The translations under genes were made by a program, and so were the position numbers. A stretch of 42,641 nucleotides of DNA from Candidatus Thermoplasmatota archaeon (lineage in GTDB: Archaea; Thermoplasmatota; Thermoplasmata; RBG-16-68-12; JAGMCJ01). Below, in pieces: positions 10,038 through 18,030 of the stretch; positions within the stretch are counted from its first letter, which is position 1; each line of letters opens with the position of its first letter. The notes under the pieces were generated by a model. It did not search any database. It was not told where the DNA came from and worked only from the letters and a program-made list of their open reading frames with translations. The stretch covers positions 1 to 42,641 of the forward strand of contig JAJISE010000014.1 in the NCBI GenBank assembly GCA_022848865.1, written 5' to 3'.

Positions 10038-10283
10038 ATGGATGTTTCCTATTCTGACGTTGGAAAGCCCACATTCCTTCGCAGCCGAGTGGTACTCATC
10101 GGCGACCTTAGGACAGTGTCTTGGATGTTGGCAGACGTTGCGATGTTCTTGCTCGTGTTCTTTATGGTTCTTGCAGCCATATTGAGAGACGACTTCCATC
10201 ACTGGGTACGCGTGAGCCTCGTCGCCTTCGGGGCAGTCGTACTGCTGTATTTCCTCTCGGCAGTCTATGGGGTGGGCCCCTAG
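10038..10283 (+). CDS. Small membrane protein, two predicted helices
   Basis: An 81-residue protein I do not recognise. A polar N-terminus of about 27 residues is followed by two hydrophobic stretches, about residues 29-49 (MLADVAMFLLVFFMVLAAIL) and 57-77 (VRVSLVAFGAVVLLYFLSAV). A short DDFHHW loop joins them. It starts 21 bases after dnaJ in the same direction and may be cotranscribed. AAGGAG directly abuts the ATG, closer than usual, so a different start is possible. The composition is protein-like and the helices are clear. No function can be assigned. Confidence 0.6.
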   Translation: MDVSYSDVGKPTFLRSRVVLIGDLRTVSWMLADVAMFLLVFFMVLAAILRDDFHHWVRVSLVAFGAVVLLYFLSAVYGVGP

Positions 10284-10345
10284 GGGATGCACAGTAACGC
10301 GAGTGATTGCCATCACTAACAAAATCGTTATCTACAGCCACAGCC

Positions 10346-11107
10346 ATGAACCCAGACGTGCGGAAGCTCATAGGAGTCTACACAGGAGATTTCGGTGTCT
10401 TCCACAATGTTCGAGAGATCCTCAAGGCTAGAGGAATCCCCTTCGTCGGCATCTCCGTTGGCGAAGAGGTCCCGGACACCGTTGGAGTCATACTCACATC
10501 CGCAGAGGAGATGGATGACATAGACTTCGAACCCAAGGTCGCCCTCGAATCGATCGAGGAAGCGATTGGGCGGGCACTCTGCCTGCTCGCTGGAAAGACC
10601 CAGTTTGAGTGGTTGACCATAGGCATCGATCCGGGACCCATGCCAGGTCTTGCAGCCATCGGGGACGGGGAGGTCCTCGAGGCTCGCACGGTCGGGTCGC
10701 CGGAGCACGTCGCCGCACTCGTGGGGGAATTGGCACGGATATACGGACCGAGGAACCTGAGAGTCCGCATCGGGCACGGAGACCCGCTGAACAGGAACAG
10801 GATAATAAACTCCCTCCTCGACGAGGACCGCTTAGTGGAAATCGTGGACGAGAAAGGGACCACGAGGAAGACGGGAAATCCTGATCTGGAAGCCGCGAAG
10901 CAGATTGCAGCTTCGAGAGGTGACCGCGTCAGGGAGAGATTTCATCTCACTCCAACGGCTGGGCAGCTCAAGGACGTTCAGAGGCTCAGCAGGATAGCTA
11001 GCGACAACAGGATAACGATTTCGACGGATTTGGCGAGGGAAGTAGCGGTCGGGAGCATCACCCTAGCCGAGGCTCTGAAGAGGCAAGATGGGTCGAAGAA
11101 AACGTAG
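10346..11107 (+). CDS. Conserved-looking archaeal protein with IDPG (RNase H-like) motif
   Basis: A 253-residue soluble protein. The first 75 residues look like a small alpha/beta domain (LIGVYTGDFGVFHNVREIL). The middle has TIGIDPGPMPGLAAIGDGEV, which resembles the first strand and catalytic-Asp turn of RuvC-like RNase H folds (IDPG). This is followed by RVRIGHGDPLNRNRIINSLL and a basic C-terminal half with possible DNA-binding helices. I chose ATG 10346 (MNPDVRKLIG); a TTG 39 bases upstream adds a low-complexity leader. It lies between the chaperone cluster and cdc48. A nuclease or resolvase role is only a structural guess; no full set of catalytic acidic residues can be confirmed by eye. 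Confidence 0.7.
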   Translation: MNPDVRKLIGVYTGDFGVFHNVREILKARGIPFVGISVGEEVPDTVGVILTSAEEMDDIDFEPKVALESIEEAIGRALCLLAGKTQFEWLTIGIDPGPMPGLAAIGDGEVLEARTVGSPEHVAALVGELARIYGPRNLRVRIGHGDPLNRNRIINSLLDEDRLVEIVDEKGTTRKTGNPDLEAAKQIAASRGDRVRERFHLTPTAGQLKDVQRLSRIASDNRITISTDLAREVAVGSITLAEALKRQDGSKKT

Positions 11108-11152
11108 TGCCCATCGGGACATCCACACCTCTTCTGATACTGTCAAGATAAG

Positions 11153-11185
11153 CTTTATAACCAAGCTCTGTCTATCAAGAAAAGT
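11153..11185 (+). promoter_or_regulatory. cdc48 TATA box, leaderless start
   Basis: CTTTATAA at 11153-11160 lies about 27 bases before ATG 11186. Archaeal transcription starts about 25 bases after the TATA box, so the mRNA would begin almost at the start codon. No ribosome-binding site is seen, in keeping with a leaderless message. Confidence 0.65.
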
Positions 11186-13411
11186 ATGCCAGAAAAGGTA
11201 ATGCTGAAGGTTGCTGAGGCCCCCCAATCGGACGTTGGATTGGGAAGGGCGAGGGTCGACACTCAAATAAGAGCGGCCCTCGGCATAGACGTCGGAGAGA
11301 TTGTGGAGATCGTTGGAAAGAAGAGGACAGCGGCCAAGCTCTTCCGCGTGATGCAGGAGGACGAAGGCAAGGGCATAGTCCGCATTGACGGACTGGTGCG
11401 GAAGAACGCCGGTATATCGATCGGCGACAGGGTGGAGGTTACCAAGGCGGAGGTCAAGCCCGCCGAGCGGGTGATGATCGCGCCCATAATATCCGAAGGT
11501 CACAGAATCAGCTTTGGTGAGGGAATAGAGAGCTTCGTCAAGAGGGGACTTATCAAGCGGCCCGTTACGAAGGGCGACGTCGTCATCGTCCCTGGCATTG
11601 CCCTGATGGGCGGTGCCCTTCCTTTCATGGTCGTCAAGGGCGTCCCCCGCGGTATCGTCCAGATCAGTGACGACACGTCCGTCGAAATCAAGGAGGAGCC
11701 CGTGAGCGAAGCGGATATGGTCGCCCCCACCGTCAATTACGATGACATAGGCGGGCTCGGGGAGGAGCTCCTGAGGGTCAGGGAGATGATCGAGCTCCCG
11801 CTGAAGCACGCCGAGCTCTTCGAGAGGCTCGGGATCGACCCGCCAAAAGGGGTCCTTCTCTACGGGCCACCCGGAACGGGAAAGACGATGATCGCGAAAG
11901 CCGTGGCCAACGAGGCCGGCGCCTACTTCTCCTCGATTCAGGGTCCGGAGATAATGTCGAAGTACTACGGTCAGAGCGAGGAGAGGCTGAGAGAGAAGTT
12001 CGAGGAAGCGGAGAAGAACGCGCCCTCGGTCCTTTTCATCGACGAGCTCGACTCGATCGCACCGAAGCGGGAAGAGGTCACGGGCGAGGTCGAGAGGAGA
12101 GTCGTCGCTCAGTTGCTCACGCTGATGGACGGTCTGAGCGGTAGAGGGAACGTCATAGTCATTGGAGCCACGAACAGAGAGGAAGCAATCGACCCAGCGC
12201 TGAGGAGACCCGGCAGGTTCGACAGAGAGATCGAGATCGGTGTCCCGGACAGAGAGGGCAGGAAGGAGATCCTGCTGATCCACACTCGAGGCATGCCAAT
12301 AGAGGGCTCGGACGAGGAAAGAGATGAGATCCTCACGGGACTGGCGGACATCACCTATGGGTTCGTTGGAGCCGACCTTGCGGCCCTAGCGAGAGAGGCG
12401 GCGATGAAGGCTCTTCGCAGATATCTCCCTGAGATCGACCTGGAGAAGCCCATCCCTTCCGAGATTCTGGAGAAGATGAGGGTCATGAAGGAGGATTTCA
12501 AGGAAGCGCTCAAGGAAGTGGAACCCAGCGCCATGAGAGAAGTGCTCGTTGAGATCCCCAGGGTCTCTTGGGATGACGTCGGCGGTCTGGTCGACGTCAA
12601 GAAGGTCCTCAAGGAGACGATAGAGCTCCCGCTCAAGGACCCCGAGGCGTTCAAGCGGATGGGGATAACCCCGCCTCGCGGCATCCTTCTGTACGGACCG
12701 CCTGGCTGTGGCAAGACCCTACTAGCGAAGGCCGTCGCAAACGAATCCAAGGCCAACTTCATATCGATCAAGGGCCCCGAGGTCATGTCGAAATGGGTGG
12801 GAGAGAGCGAGAAGGCGGTCAGGCAGATATTCAAGAAGGCGAAGCAGGTCGCTCCCGCGATCGTCTTCCTCGACGAGATCGATGCGATTGCCCCGCGGAG
12901 AGGATCCTCCACGGGAGATTCCGGCGTAACGGAGAGGCTCGTCAATCAGCTACTCACGTCGATAGACGGTCTGGAGTCTCTCGAGGGCGTTGTCATCGTC
13001 GCGGCAACGAACAGACCTGACATAGTGGACCCGGCACTGCTTCGGGCGGGGAGGTTCGGAAAGCTCGTGCTCATCCCTGTCCCGGACAGAGACGCGCGGC
13101 TCGAGATATTCAATGTCCACACGCGGGAAATGCCGTTGAAGGATGTGAATCTGGAGGAACTGGCCGATCGAACGGAGAGCTTCTCAGGGGCAGACATCGA
13201 GTCCCTGTGCCAAGAGGCGGGATTGAGTACTCTGAGGAAAGACCCGGACGCATCGGAAGTGACGATGGAGGAGTTCGAGGAGGCCCTGATGCACGTGCAC
13301 CCTTCGATCGACAAGGAGACCATGGAATTCTACAAGATGATAGGAGAGGTCATCGAAAAGGGGACCATTACGAAGAAGGAAAGGCAGGACGCTCAGTCCA
13401 TGTTCCGCTAG
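11186..13411 (+). CDS. cdc48: Cdc48/VAT-type AAA+ ATPase
   Basis: A 741-residue archaeal Cdc48/p97 homologue, full length. Residues 1-190 are the double-psi-barrel N domain that binds substrates or adaptors. Two AAA modules follow, with Walker A GPPGTGKT (227-234) and GPPGCGKT (504-511), Walker B acidic boxes (FIDELD, FLDEID) and arginine-finger segments ([20 protein letters not shown]). The hexamer unfolds proteins for the proteasome or for remodelling. The C-terminus ends in SMFR, with no HbYX motif of the kind used by proteasome-activating ATPases to dock on the 20S core. It has its own TATA box and appears leaderless. Confidence 0.97.
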   Translation: MPEKVMLKVAEAPQSDVGLGRARVDTQIRAALGIDVGEIVEIVGKKRTAAKLFRVMQEDEGKGIVRIDGLVRKNAGISIGDRVEVTKAEVKPAERVMIAPIISEGHRISFGEGIESFVKRGLIKRPVTKGDVVIVPGIALMGGALPFMVVKGVPRGIVQISDDTSVEIKEEPVSEADMVAPTVNYDDIGGLGEELLRVREMIELPLKHAELFERLGIDPPKGVLLYGPPGTGKTMIAKAVANEAGAYFSSIQGPEIMSKYYGQSEERLREKFEEAEKNAPSVLFIDELDSIAPKREEVTGEVERRVVAQLLTLMDGLSGRGNVIVIGATNREEAIDPALRRPGRFDREIEIGVPDREGRKEILLIHTRGMPIEGSDEERDEILTGLADITYGFVGADLAALAREAAMKALRRYLPEIDLEKPIPSEILEKMRVMKEDFKEALKEVEPSAMREVLVEIPRVSWDDVGGLVDVKKVLKETIELPLKDPEAFKRMGITPPRGILLYGPPGCGKTLLAKAVANESKANFISIKGPEVMSKWVGESEKAVRQIFKKAKQVAPAIVFLDEIDAIAPRRGSSTGDSGVTERLVNQLLTSIDGLESLEGVVIVAATNRPDIVDPALLRAGRFGKLVLIPVPDRDARLEIFNVHTREMPLKDVNLEELADRTESFSGADIESLCQEAGLSTLRKDPDASEVTMEEFEEALMHVHPSIDKETMEFYKMIGEVIEKGTITKKERQDAQSMFR

Positions 13412-13441
13412 CTGTCTTCCGACGTTGGCCATCCTCTAATG

Positions 13442-13488
13442 CTAAATATTAGAAGGTAGATATAGGACAGGCTTAGGCCCAAGGAGGT
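13442..13488 (+). promoter_or_regulatory. Promoter and strong ribosome-binding site of the PRC-barrel gene
   Basis: An A/T-rich CTAAATATTA (13442-13451) is a plausible TATA element. AAGGAGGT at 13481-13488, five bases before ATG 13494, is a full match to the anti-Shine-Dalgarno sequence and fixes the start. Confidence 0.65.
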
Positions 13489-13493
13489 ATGGG

Positions 13494-13733
13494 ATGAAGA
13501 GATTTGCAACAGAGCTGAGGGGAAAGACCGTTATGACGAACGATGGCCAGATCCTCGGCATGATAGAGAATTTTATTGTCGATACAAAGACGGGGAAGTT
13601 GCACGATGTTCTCGTGATTCCAGCTGAGGAGATTGAGACCCGCCTCTTCAAGACGGATCCGCAGGGGAGAATCATACTGCCCTTTACCGGCATGAAGGCT
13701 ATCAAAGACGTCGTCGTGATGGACGTCGAGTAG
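13494..13733 (+). CDS. PRC-barrel domain protein
   Basis: A 79-residue stand-alone PRC-barrel, a small six-stranded beta-barrel found in RNA-processing and photosynthetic proteins. The segment ELRGKTVMTNDGQILGMIENFIVDT is the typical opening (strand, turn, G-x-I/V-G), and KTGKLHDVLVIPAEE follows. Short archaeal PRC-barrel proteins are common near translation and cell-division genes; their role is unsettled. It stands alone with its own promoter and a perfect ribosome-binding site, which suggests high expression. Its stop is directly next to the end of the convergent 50-residue gene. Confidence 0.85.
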   Translation: MKRFATELRGKTVMTNDGQILGMIENFIVDTKTGKLHDVLVIPAEEIETRLFKTDPQGRIILPFTGMKAIKDVVVMDVE

Positions 13734-13886
13734 CTATCCTGGCCGCCCGAGGAACGCTTCCACTACTTCTTTTCTATCTTCAACCTGAACTCTCAGTATC
13801 GCCTCTATCGTCGCGGCGACTGACCAGCTCTCGATGATCAGTTCCGGTGATTTCTGGAAGGTCCATTCCACCGAGCCCACTCTCAT
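13734..13886 (-). CDS. Small 50-residue protein coupled to the flotillin gene
   Basis: A short frame with ATG at 13886-13884 and TAG at 13736-13734. The protein begins MRVGSVEWTFQKSPEL and has a likely amphipathic helix (VAATIEAILRVQVED). ATG starts one base after the flotillin TAG (TAGGATG), so translation is probably coupled by re-initiation. The composition is protein-like with charged and hydrophobic residues in register. It fills the only gap between the flotillin and the convergent PRC-barrel gene, directly abutting the latter. I do not recognise a family. It may be a partner of the flotillin/NfeD membrane complex. Confidence 0.55.
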   Translation of the reverse strand: MRVGSVEWTFQKSPELIIESWSVAATIEAILRVQVEDRKEVVEAFLGRPG

Positions 13887-13887
13887 C

Positions 13888-15357
13888 CTATTTCAGCGTC
13901 TCCTTGACTTTCGTGGTAAGGTCAGAGATGTCCATTCCGGTCAGTGCCTTTATGAGCACAGGCGCCTGAGCGGCTATGTCGACGACGCTGCCAACGAGAT
14001 CCGAAGGGCCTCTGCTGCCCATGATTATGATCTTCTCAGTGTTCTCGAGAGGTCTAGCCGCCTCAGCGACGATCTCAGGCAGCTTCTCCACTATCAGCTC
14101 CGTGACGGCAGCTCGCCCGTACTGTTCCCAAGCCTGAGCCTTCTTGGCCATCGCCTCCGCCTCGGCGAGTCCCTTTGCGCGTATGGCATATGCCTCGGCC
14201 TCACCCTTTAGCCTGATTATGTCTGCCTCGGCCGTTCCTTCCTGGCGGATCTTCTCTGCCTGTCCGAGCGCGACCTTGGAGAGTCGCTCCTTCTCGCCCT
14301 CCGCGATGAGTATGAGCTTCTGCTTCTCACCCTCGGATGTGATTATCGCCCTCCTCTTCTCGCCGTCTGCCTCTGCTGCCACTGCATCTGCACGAGCCCT
14401 TGCGGGAACCACTTGCTCCGCGGTCTGCTCCTGCTCCCTTCTCCGGACCTCCTGCATCATGACCTCGACCTGCTTCTCCTTGTCCTTGATGTCGACTATC
14501 CTCTCCTCCACGACGAGCTCCTGCCTCCTGGTGGCGTCCTGTATCGAGAACGATATCTCTCTGTTGGCTCTCTCCCTTTCAACCTCCGCCTCCGCCTTCT
14601 GGCGGGTGATATCCCTGTCCCTGTGGTAGATCGCAACCTTGGCTTCCGCACCGGCATTCGCCTGCTCACCTTCCATCGCTGCTTTGGCTTCCTGGATGGT
14701 CGCCTCCCTGTTCGCATTGGCCTTGCCTACGCGCGCATCTCTCTTGACCTCTTCCGTCTTCTTCACACCTAGCGCGTCAAGGTAGCCGTGCTCATCCTCG
14801 AGATCCCTGATTACAAAGGAGCGGATGTCGATTCCCATGTTCTTCAGATCCGCGGCAGCCATGGTCTGAATCTGGCTCGATATCGCGTCTCTGTCACTGT
14901 TGATTAGTTCCACAGTGAGAGTCGCACAGACACCTCTGACGTGTCCCTCGAGAGTCTTCATGGCTATCTCGTTGATCTCCGAGTCTGACTTGTGCAGAAG
15001 ATGCTCAGCGGCTGTATCCATGGTTGCCGGATCGCTCGAAACCTTGACCTGCGCAACCGTCTTGATGTTGACCTTTGCGCCGCTCCGCGCAACGTCTGTC
15101 ACAATGTCGTTCACGTTGACATCGAGGGTTCGGACATCGAGCGGAAGGAACTCATAGGACTCAATGATGGGCACTATGAATTTCGCCCCGCCTGAAATCA
15201 CCTGGTATCCCTTCTTGCCAATCTGCTTCCTCCCATACACGACCATGGCCCTGTCTGGCGGGACCTTCTTGTATCTCCAAGAATAGAGAAGGATGGGTGC
15301 GAAGACCCCCGCTAGTATGGCCAGTACCGCTATCAGCAATATTACTTCTTCTTCCAT
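13888..15357 (-). CDS. floA: Flotillin-like SPFH-domain membrane protein
   Basis: A 489-residue flotillin. Residues about 5-27 are one N-terminal membrane helix, followed by the SPFH/band-7 domain (about 35-215; VPPDRAMVVYGRK opening). A long Glu/Ala-rich coiled coil with many EA and EAEA segments (about 215-420) and a short C-terminal region follow. In Bacillus, YuaG/FloT-type flotillins form membrane scaffold assemblies and are paired with the NfeD protein YuaF. The same pairing occurs here: NfeD lies 20 bases upstream. The symbol is by analogy. The stop is one base before the 50-residue gene. Confidence 0.9.
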   Translation of the reverse strand: MEEEVILLIAVLAILAGVFAPILLYSWRYKKVPPDRAMVVYGRKQIGKKGYQVISGGAKFIVPIIESYEFLPLDVRTLDVNVNDIVTDVARSGAKVNIKTVAQVKVSSDPATMDTAAEHLLHKSDSEINEIAMKTLEGHVRGVCATLTVELINSDRDAISSQIQTMAAADLKNMGIDIRSFVIRDLEDEHGYLDALGVKKTEEVKRDARVGKANANREATIQEAKAAMEGEQANAGAEAKVAIYHRDRDITRQKAEAEVERERANREISFSIQDATRRQELVVEERIVDIKDKEKQVEVMMQEVRRREQEQTAEQVVPARARADAVAAEADGEKRRAIITSEGEKQKLILIAEGEKERLSKVALGQAEKIRQEGTAEADIIRLKGEAEAYAIRAKGLAEAEAMAKKAQAWEQYGRAAVTELIVEKLPEIVAEAARPLENTEKIIIMGSRGPSDLVGSVVDIAAQAPVLIKALTGMDISDLTTKVKETLK

Positions 15358-15377
15358 CTACAAACCTCCCCGTTTCA

Positions 15378-15956
15378 TCATCTCTTGACTCTTACGCTGT
15401 GACCCACCACCGCCTCGATTGTCACTGCGGCGTCCGTGGGAATGGCCTCATCGGCAATGGCGGGCAATAGTGTTCGGCCTCTCTCGGCTGTCACCACAAC
15501 GACCTGACCAGTTCTTCCGGGTTTGATCGCCACCGAGACAATCCCCTTCTCTCCCACAAGGTCCTTTGGATGCACGACGGTCGTTGTCTGAGTCTTCACG
15601 AATACCCTCACGACGACCACGTACATGATGCCCGCCGTCATCACGCTCACCATCATTGCTATGAACGGGATGATGAAGGAGTCCCAACCCTGCTGCTCGA
15701 GCACCGCGCCGACGCCTCCGAATGTCGTTCCGAAGGCGAGCACGATCGGAAGGCTCAGCGGACTGATACCCGCTCCCGTGAAGTCGCCGTGCCCCACATC
15801 CCCCTCGAACCCTCCAAGGTCAAGGTCAGGGCCTTCGACATCGAAGTCCCCGCCAGCATCGAAGTCTCCTCCCGTGAACCCGCCCATTGCCACAGTTACG
15901 ATTAGCAGGATCGCGCATATTATTGCAATCAACAGATAGATGCTTATGCCGTCCAC
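15378..15956 (-). CDS. NfeD-family membrane protein (YuaF-like)
   Basis: A 192-residue NfeD protein. It has an N-terminal helix (about 5-25), an Asp/Gly/Phe-rich loop (about 26-60; GGDFDAGGDFDV and PDLDLGG), two more helices (about 64-86 and 92-118) and a C-terminal OB-fold domain (about 130-192; DLVGEKGIVSVAIKPGRTGQV). NfeD proteins partner with SPFH proteins, and the flotillin gene follows at once. The acidic repetitive loop is unusual; its D-x-D and D-F pattern resembles the octapeptide repeats of the zinc-ribbon protein encoded upstream. The loop's role is unknown. Confidence 0.85.
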   Translation of the reverse strand: MDGISIYLLIAIICAILLIVTVAMGGFTGGDFDAGGDFDVEGPDLDLGGFEGDVGHGDFTGAGISPLSLPIVLAFGTTFGGVGAVLEQQGWDSFIIPFIAMMVSVMTAGIMYVVVVRVFVKTQTTTVVHPKDLVGEKGIVSVAIKPGRTGQVVVVTAERGRTLLPAIADEAIPTDAAVTIEAVVGHSVRVKR

Positions 15957-15968
15957 GAAACCACCTCA

Positions 15969-16498
15969 TTACTCCAGAAAGTCCTCCAGTCTCTTACCCG
16001 TCTCCTTCCAATCGGTCGTAATTCTCTTCTGTGCCTCTTTCTTTGGAAGCCTCAAAGCCTCATACTCGTGATCCTCTGACGCCCCTTGCTCCTCGGTGCG
16101 GTCCATTCCCCCCGAGCCTTCGGGGAGTCTCAATCCACAATGGCTGCAGTAGGTGTCGGAACCCGTGATCGGATATCCGCAGTAGTGACAGAACCTCCGC
16201 CTGACCTTCGCCTTCTTCTTGGGCTTCTTGGTCGCCTTCTTCTTCGGTTCCGTCTCAAAGACGGCGTCACATTCGTCACATTCCGTGGCCATAGGATTGA
16301 CCAACGCTCCGCAGGATGAGCAGACATAGCCGCGGAAAATGATTCCTCTCTTCCCGAAACCGAGATCTCTGTTGAGGTCGAAGCCCAGATCCCTGTCAAG
16401 GTCGAAATGCAGGTCCCTGTCAAGATCGAAATGAAGATCTCTATCGTAGTCGAAATGTAGATTGCGGTCCAGATCGAAATTGAGCAGCTTCGTGTCAT
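15969..16498 (-). CDS. Double zinc-ribbon protein with N-terminal DLDRDLHF repeats; start disrupted
   Basis: In one continuous frame the protein has five octapeptides of type DLDRDLHF (16475-16356). Then comes a zinc ribbon CSSCGALVNPMATECDEC, a very basic linker (KKKATKKPKKKAKVRRR), a second ribbon CHYCGYPITGSDTYCSHCG and an acidic C-terminus. No ATG, GTG or TTG opens this frame upstream of the repeats. The only good start, ATG at 16498 after a GGGGGG run, is one base out of frame: an extra G (ATG GAC ACG) would restore it. So there is a real or assembly frameshift at the start, or a non-standard start. The later TTG at 16304 would cut the first zinc ribbon in half. It heads the NfeD-flotillin operon; function unknown. 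Confidence 0.6.
16356..16475 (-). repeat. Five tandem 24-bp repeats encoding DLDRDLHF
   Basis: Five head-to-tail 24-base units on the minus strand encode DLDRNLHF, DYDRDLHF, DLDRDLHF, DLDRDLGF and DLNRDLGF. Third-position changes outnumber amino-acid changes, which points to selection on the protein and supports this reading frame. The pattern alternates acidic, hydrophobic and aromatic residues. Confidence 0.85.
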
Positions 16499-16579
16499 CC
16501 CCCCTAACTGGATGCGATTTTTCAAATGAGCTACAGGAATATAAGCGTTGCGGGGAGTTCAGATGACACTCTCTGACAT

Positions 16580-16635
16580 TTTATATATCTCTCCCCGCAT
16601 ACAGCTTTTCATCCCTATCAACTCGAGGAGGGTGG
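16580..16635 (+). promoter_or_regulatory. glnA promoter and ribosome-binding site
   Basis: TTTATATA at 16580-16587 is a TATA box. The transcript would start near 16612. GAGGAGGGTGGG (16625-16636) before the TTG at 16639 is a strong ribosome-binding site. The same A/T-rich stretch read backwards may drive the leftward zinc-ribbon/NfeD/flotillin operon. Confidence 0.65.
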
Positions 16636-16638
16636 GTT

Positions 16639-17973
16639 TTGTCTGATGAGCAGAAAGATGCGATATTGAAGAGAATGGAAGACGAGAGCGTCAAGTTCGT
16701 CCTAATCCAGTTCATGGACATTCTGGGAATCGTCAAGAGCATCACTCTCCCAGGCAACCAGCTTGAGAGAGCCCTGGACAACGGCGTCGTCTTCGATGGG
16801 TCCTCCATTGTCGGGTATGCCACAATCGAGGAATCGGACATGAGAGCCCTTCCCGATCCCTCCACATTCCGCATACTGCCTTGGACGTCAGGAGACACGA
16901 AGTGCGCGGGCATCGTGTGCAACATACACGAGGCGAGTGGCGACAGGTTCAGCGGTGATCCGCGATACGTGCTCGAGATGATGATGGAAAAGGCGGCCGA
17001 AGACGGACACATTTTCAACACGGGTCCAGAGTACGAGTTCTTCCTCTTCAAGATAGATGAGAACGGAAACCCAACAACAACCCCCGGTGATGCTGGCGGA
17101 TACTTCGACCTTCTCCCTCTCGATGAGGGCGATATGGTCCGGAAGAAGACCACTCACCTTCTGAATGCGCTCGGTTACGAAGTCGAAGCCTCGCATCACG
17201 AGGTCGCTCCTGGTCAGCACGAGATAGACCTGAGGTACACCGACGCGATGACCTCGGCCGACAGGGTCCTGACCCTCAAGAACGCGATCAGGACGGTGGC
17301 CCTCGAGCACAGGCTTCACGCCACGTTCATGCCAAAGCCGATATTCGGAATCAACGGAAGTGGGATGCACACACATCAGTCCCTGATAACGAAGGACGGA
17401 GAGAACGCGTTCTACGACCCCGATGGTGAGTACGAGCTCAGCGACACCGCCCGCTGGTTTCTCGGCGGGGCTCTTGCTCATGCGCGGGAGACGTGCGCGA
17501 TTCTCGCCTCCTGGACGAACTCCTACAAGAGGCTCGTTCCAGGATACGAGGCCCCCGTTCACGTGTCGTGGGCGAACCGGAACCGGAGCGCACTCATACG
17601 CGTCCCACCAGACAGGGAGATGAAAACGAGGATAGAAGTCAGGAATCCCGACCCCGCGGGCAACCCATATCTGCAGTACGCGGTCATGCTCGCGGCGGGC
17701 CTTCACGGTATCGAGAAGAAGATCGAACCCCCCGGTCCCGTTGAGGTGGACATTTACAGGCTTCCCTCCAAGGAGAGGCAGAGACTCGGCATTGGCTCCC
17801 TGCCCGCGAACCTGGAGGAAGCACTCGACGAACTCGAGGGTAGCGACCTGATGAGGGAGACGCTCGGTGCGCACATAATGACGCATTTCCTGTACATCAA
17901 AAGAGGTGAATGGGACAAGTACAGGACGCAGGTCACCGAGTGGGAGACAGAGAACTTCCTCAGGATCCTCTGA
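16639..17973 (+). CDS. glnA: Glutamine synthetase type I
   Basis: A 444-residue GSI, which joins ammonia to glutamate using ATP. Signatures are DGSSIVGYA in the beta-grasp part, the metal-binding GPEYEFFLF, the ATP/glutamate-site NGSGMHTHQSL and RNRSALIRVP near the C-terminal third. Length matches the short GSI-alpha type of archaea and Gram-positive bacteria, and no adenylylation loop tyrosine motif is seen. The start is TTG 16639 after a strong GGAGG-type site; the first in-frame ATG would remove conserved N-terminal helix residues. A TATA box lies 52 bases upstream. No GlnB/GlnK gene is adjacent. Confidence 0.96.
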   Translation: MSDEQKDAILKRMEDESVKFVLIQFMDILGIVKSITLPGNQLERALDNGVVFDGSSIVGYATIEESDMRALPDPSTFRILPWTSGDTKCAGIVCNIHEASGDRFSGDPRYVLEMMMEKAAEDGHIFNTGPEYEFFLFKIDENGNPTTTPGDAGGYFDLLPLDEGDMVRKKTTHLLNALGYEVEASHHEVAPGQHEIDLRYTDAMTSADRVLTLKNAIRTVALEHRLHATFMPKPIFGINGSGMHTHQSLITKDGENAFYDPDGEYELSDTARWFLGGALAHARETCAILASWTNSYKRLVPGYEAPVHVSWANRNRSALIRVPPDREMKTRIEVRNPDPAGNPYLQYAVMLAAGLHGIEKKIEPPGPVEVDIYRLPSKERQRLGIGSLPANLEEALDELEGSDLMRETLGAHIMTHFLYIKRGEWDKYRTQVTEWETENFLRIL

Positions 17974-18030
17974 TCTCAAGTGCCATCTGCTTCGGTCTGT
18001 CTATCCTCTAGTTGTATACATCTGTCCGAA

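Noticed and set aside
11063-12283. Long open frame on the minus strand (about 400 codons) opposite the first half of cdc48
   Set aside because: It is antisense to a strongly conserved AAA+ protein, begins inside it, and its translation has no recognisable domain; G/C-rich codon use opens such frames by chance.
16130-16525. Minus-strand frame reading Ile/Ser/Thr-rich repeats over the zinc-ribbon gene's 5' end
   Set aside because: It starts at the good ATG, but the translation ends in an Arg-rich jumble over the zinc ribbons, while the neighbouring frame gives conserved CxxC pairs and regular octapeptides.
16888-17979. Minus-strand frame of about 360 codons opposite glnA
   Set aside because: Antisense to a conserved enzyme, no ribosome-binding site or domain; a codon-bias shadow.
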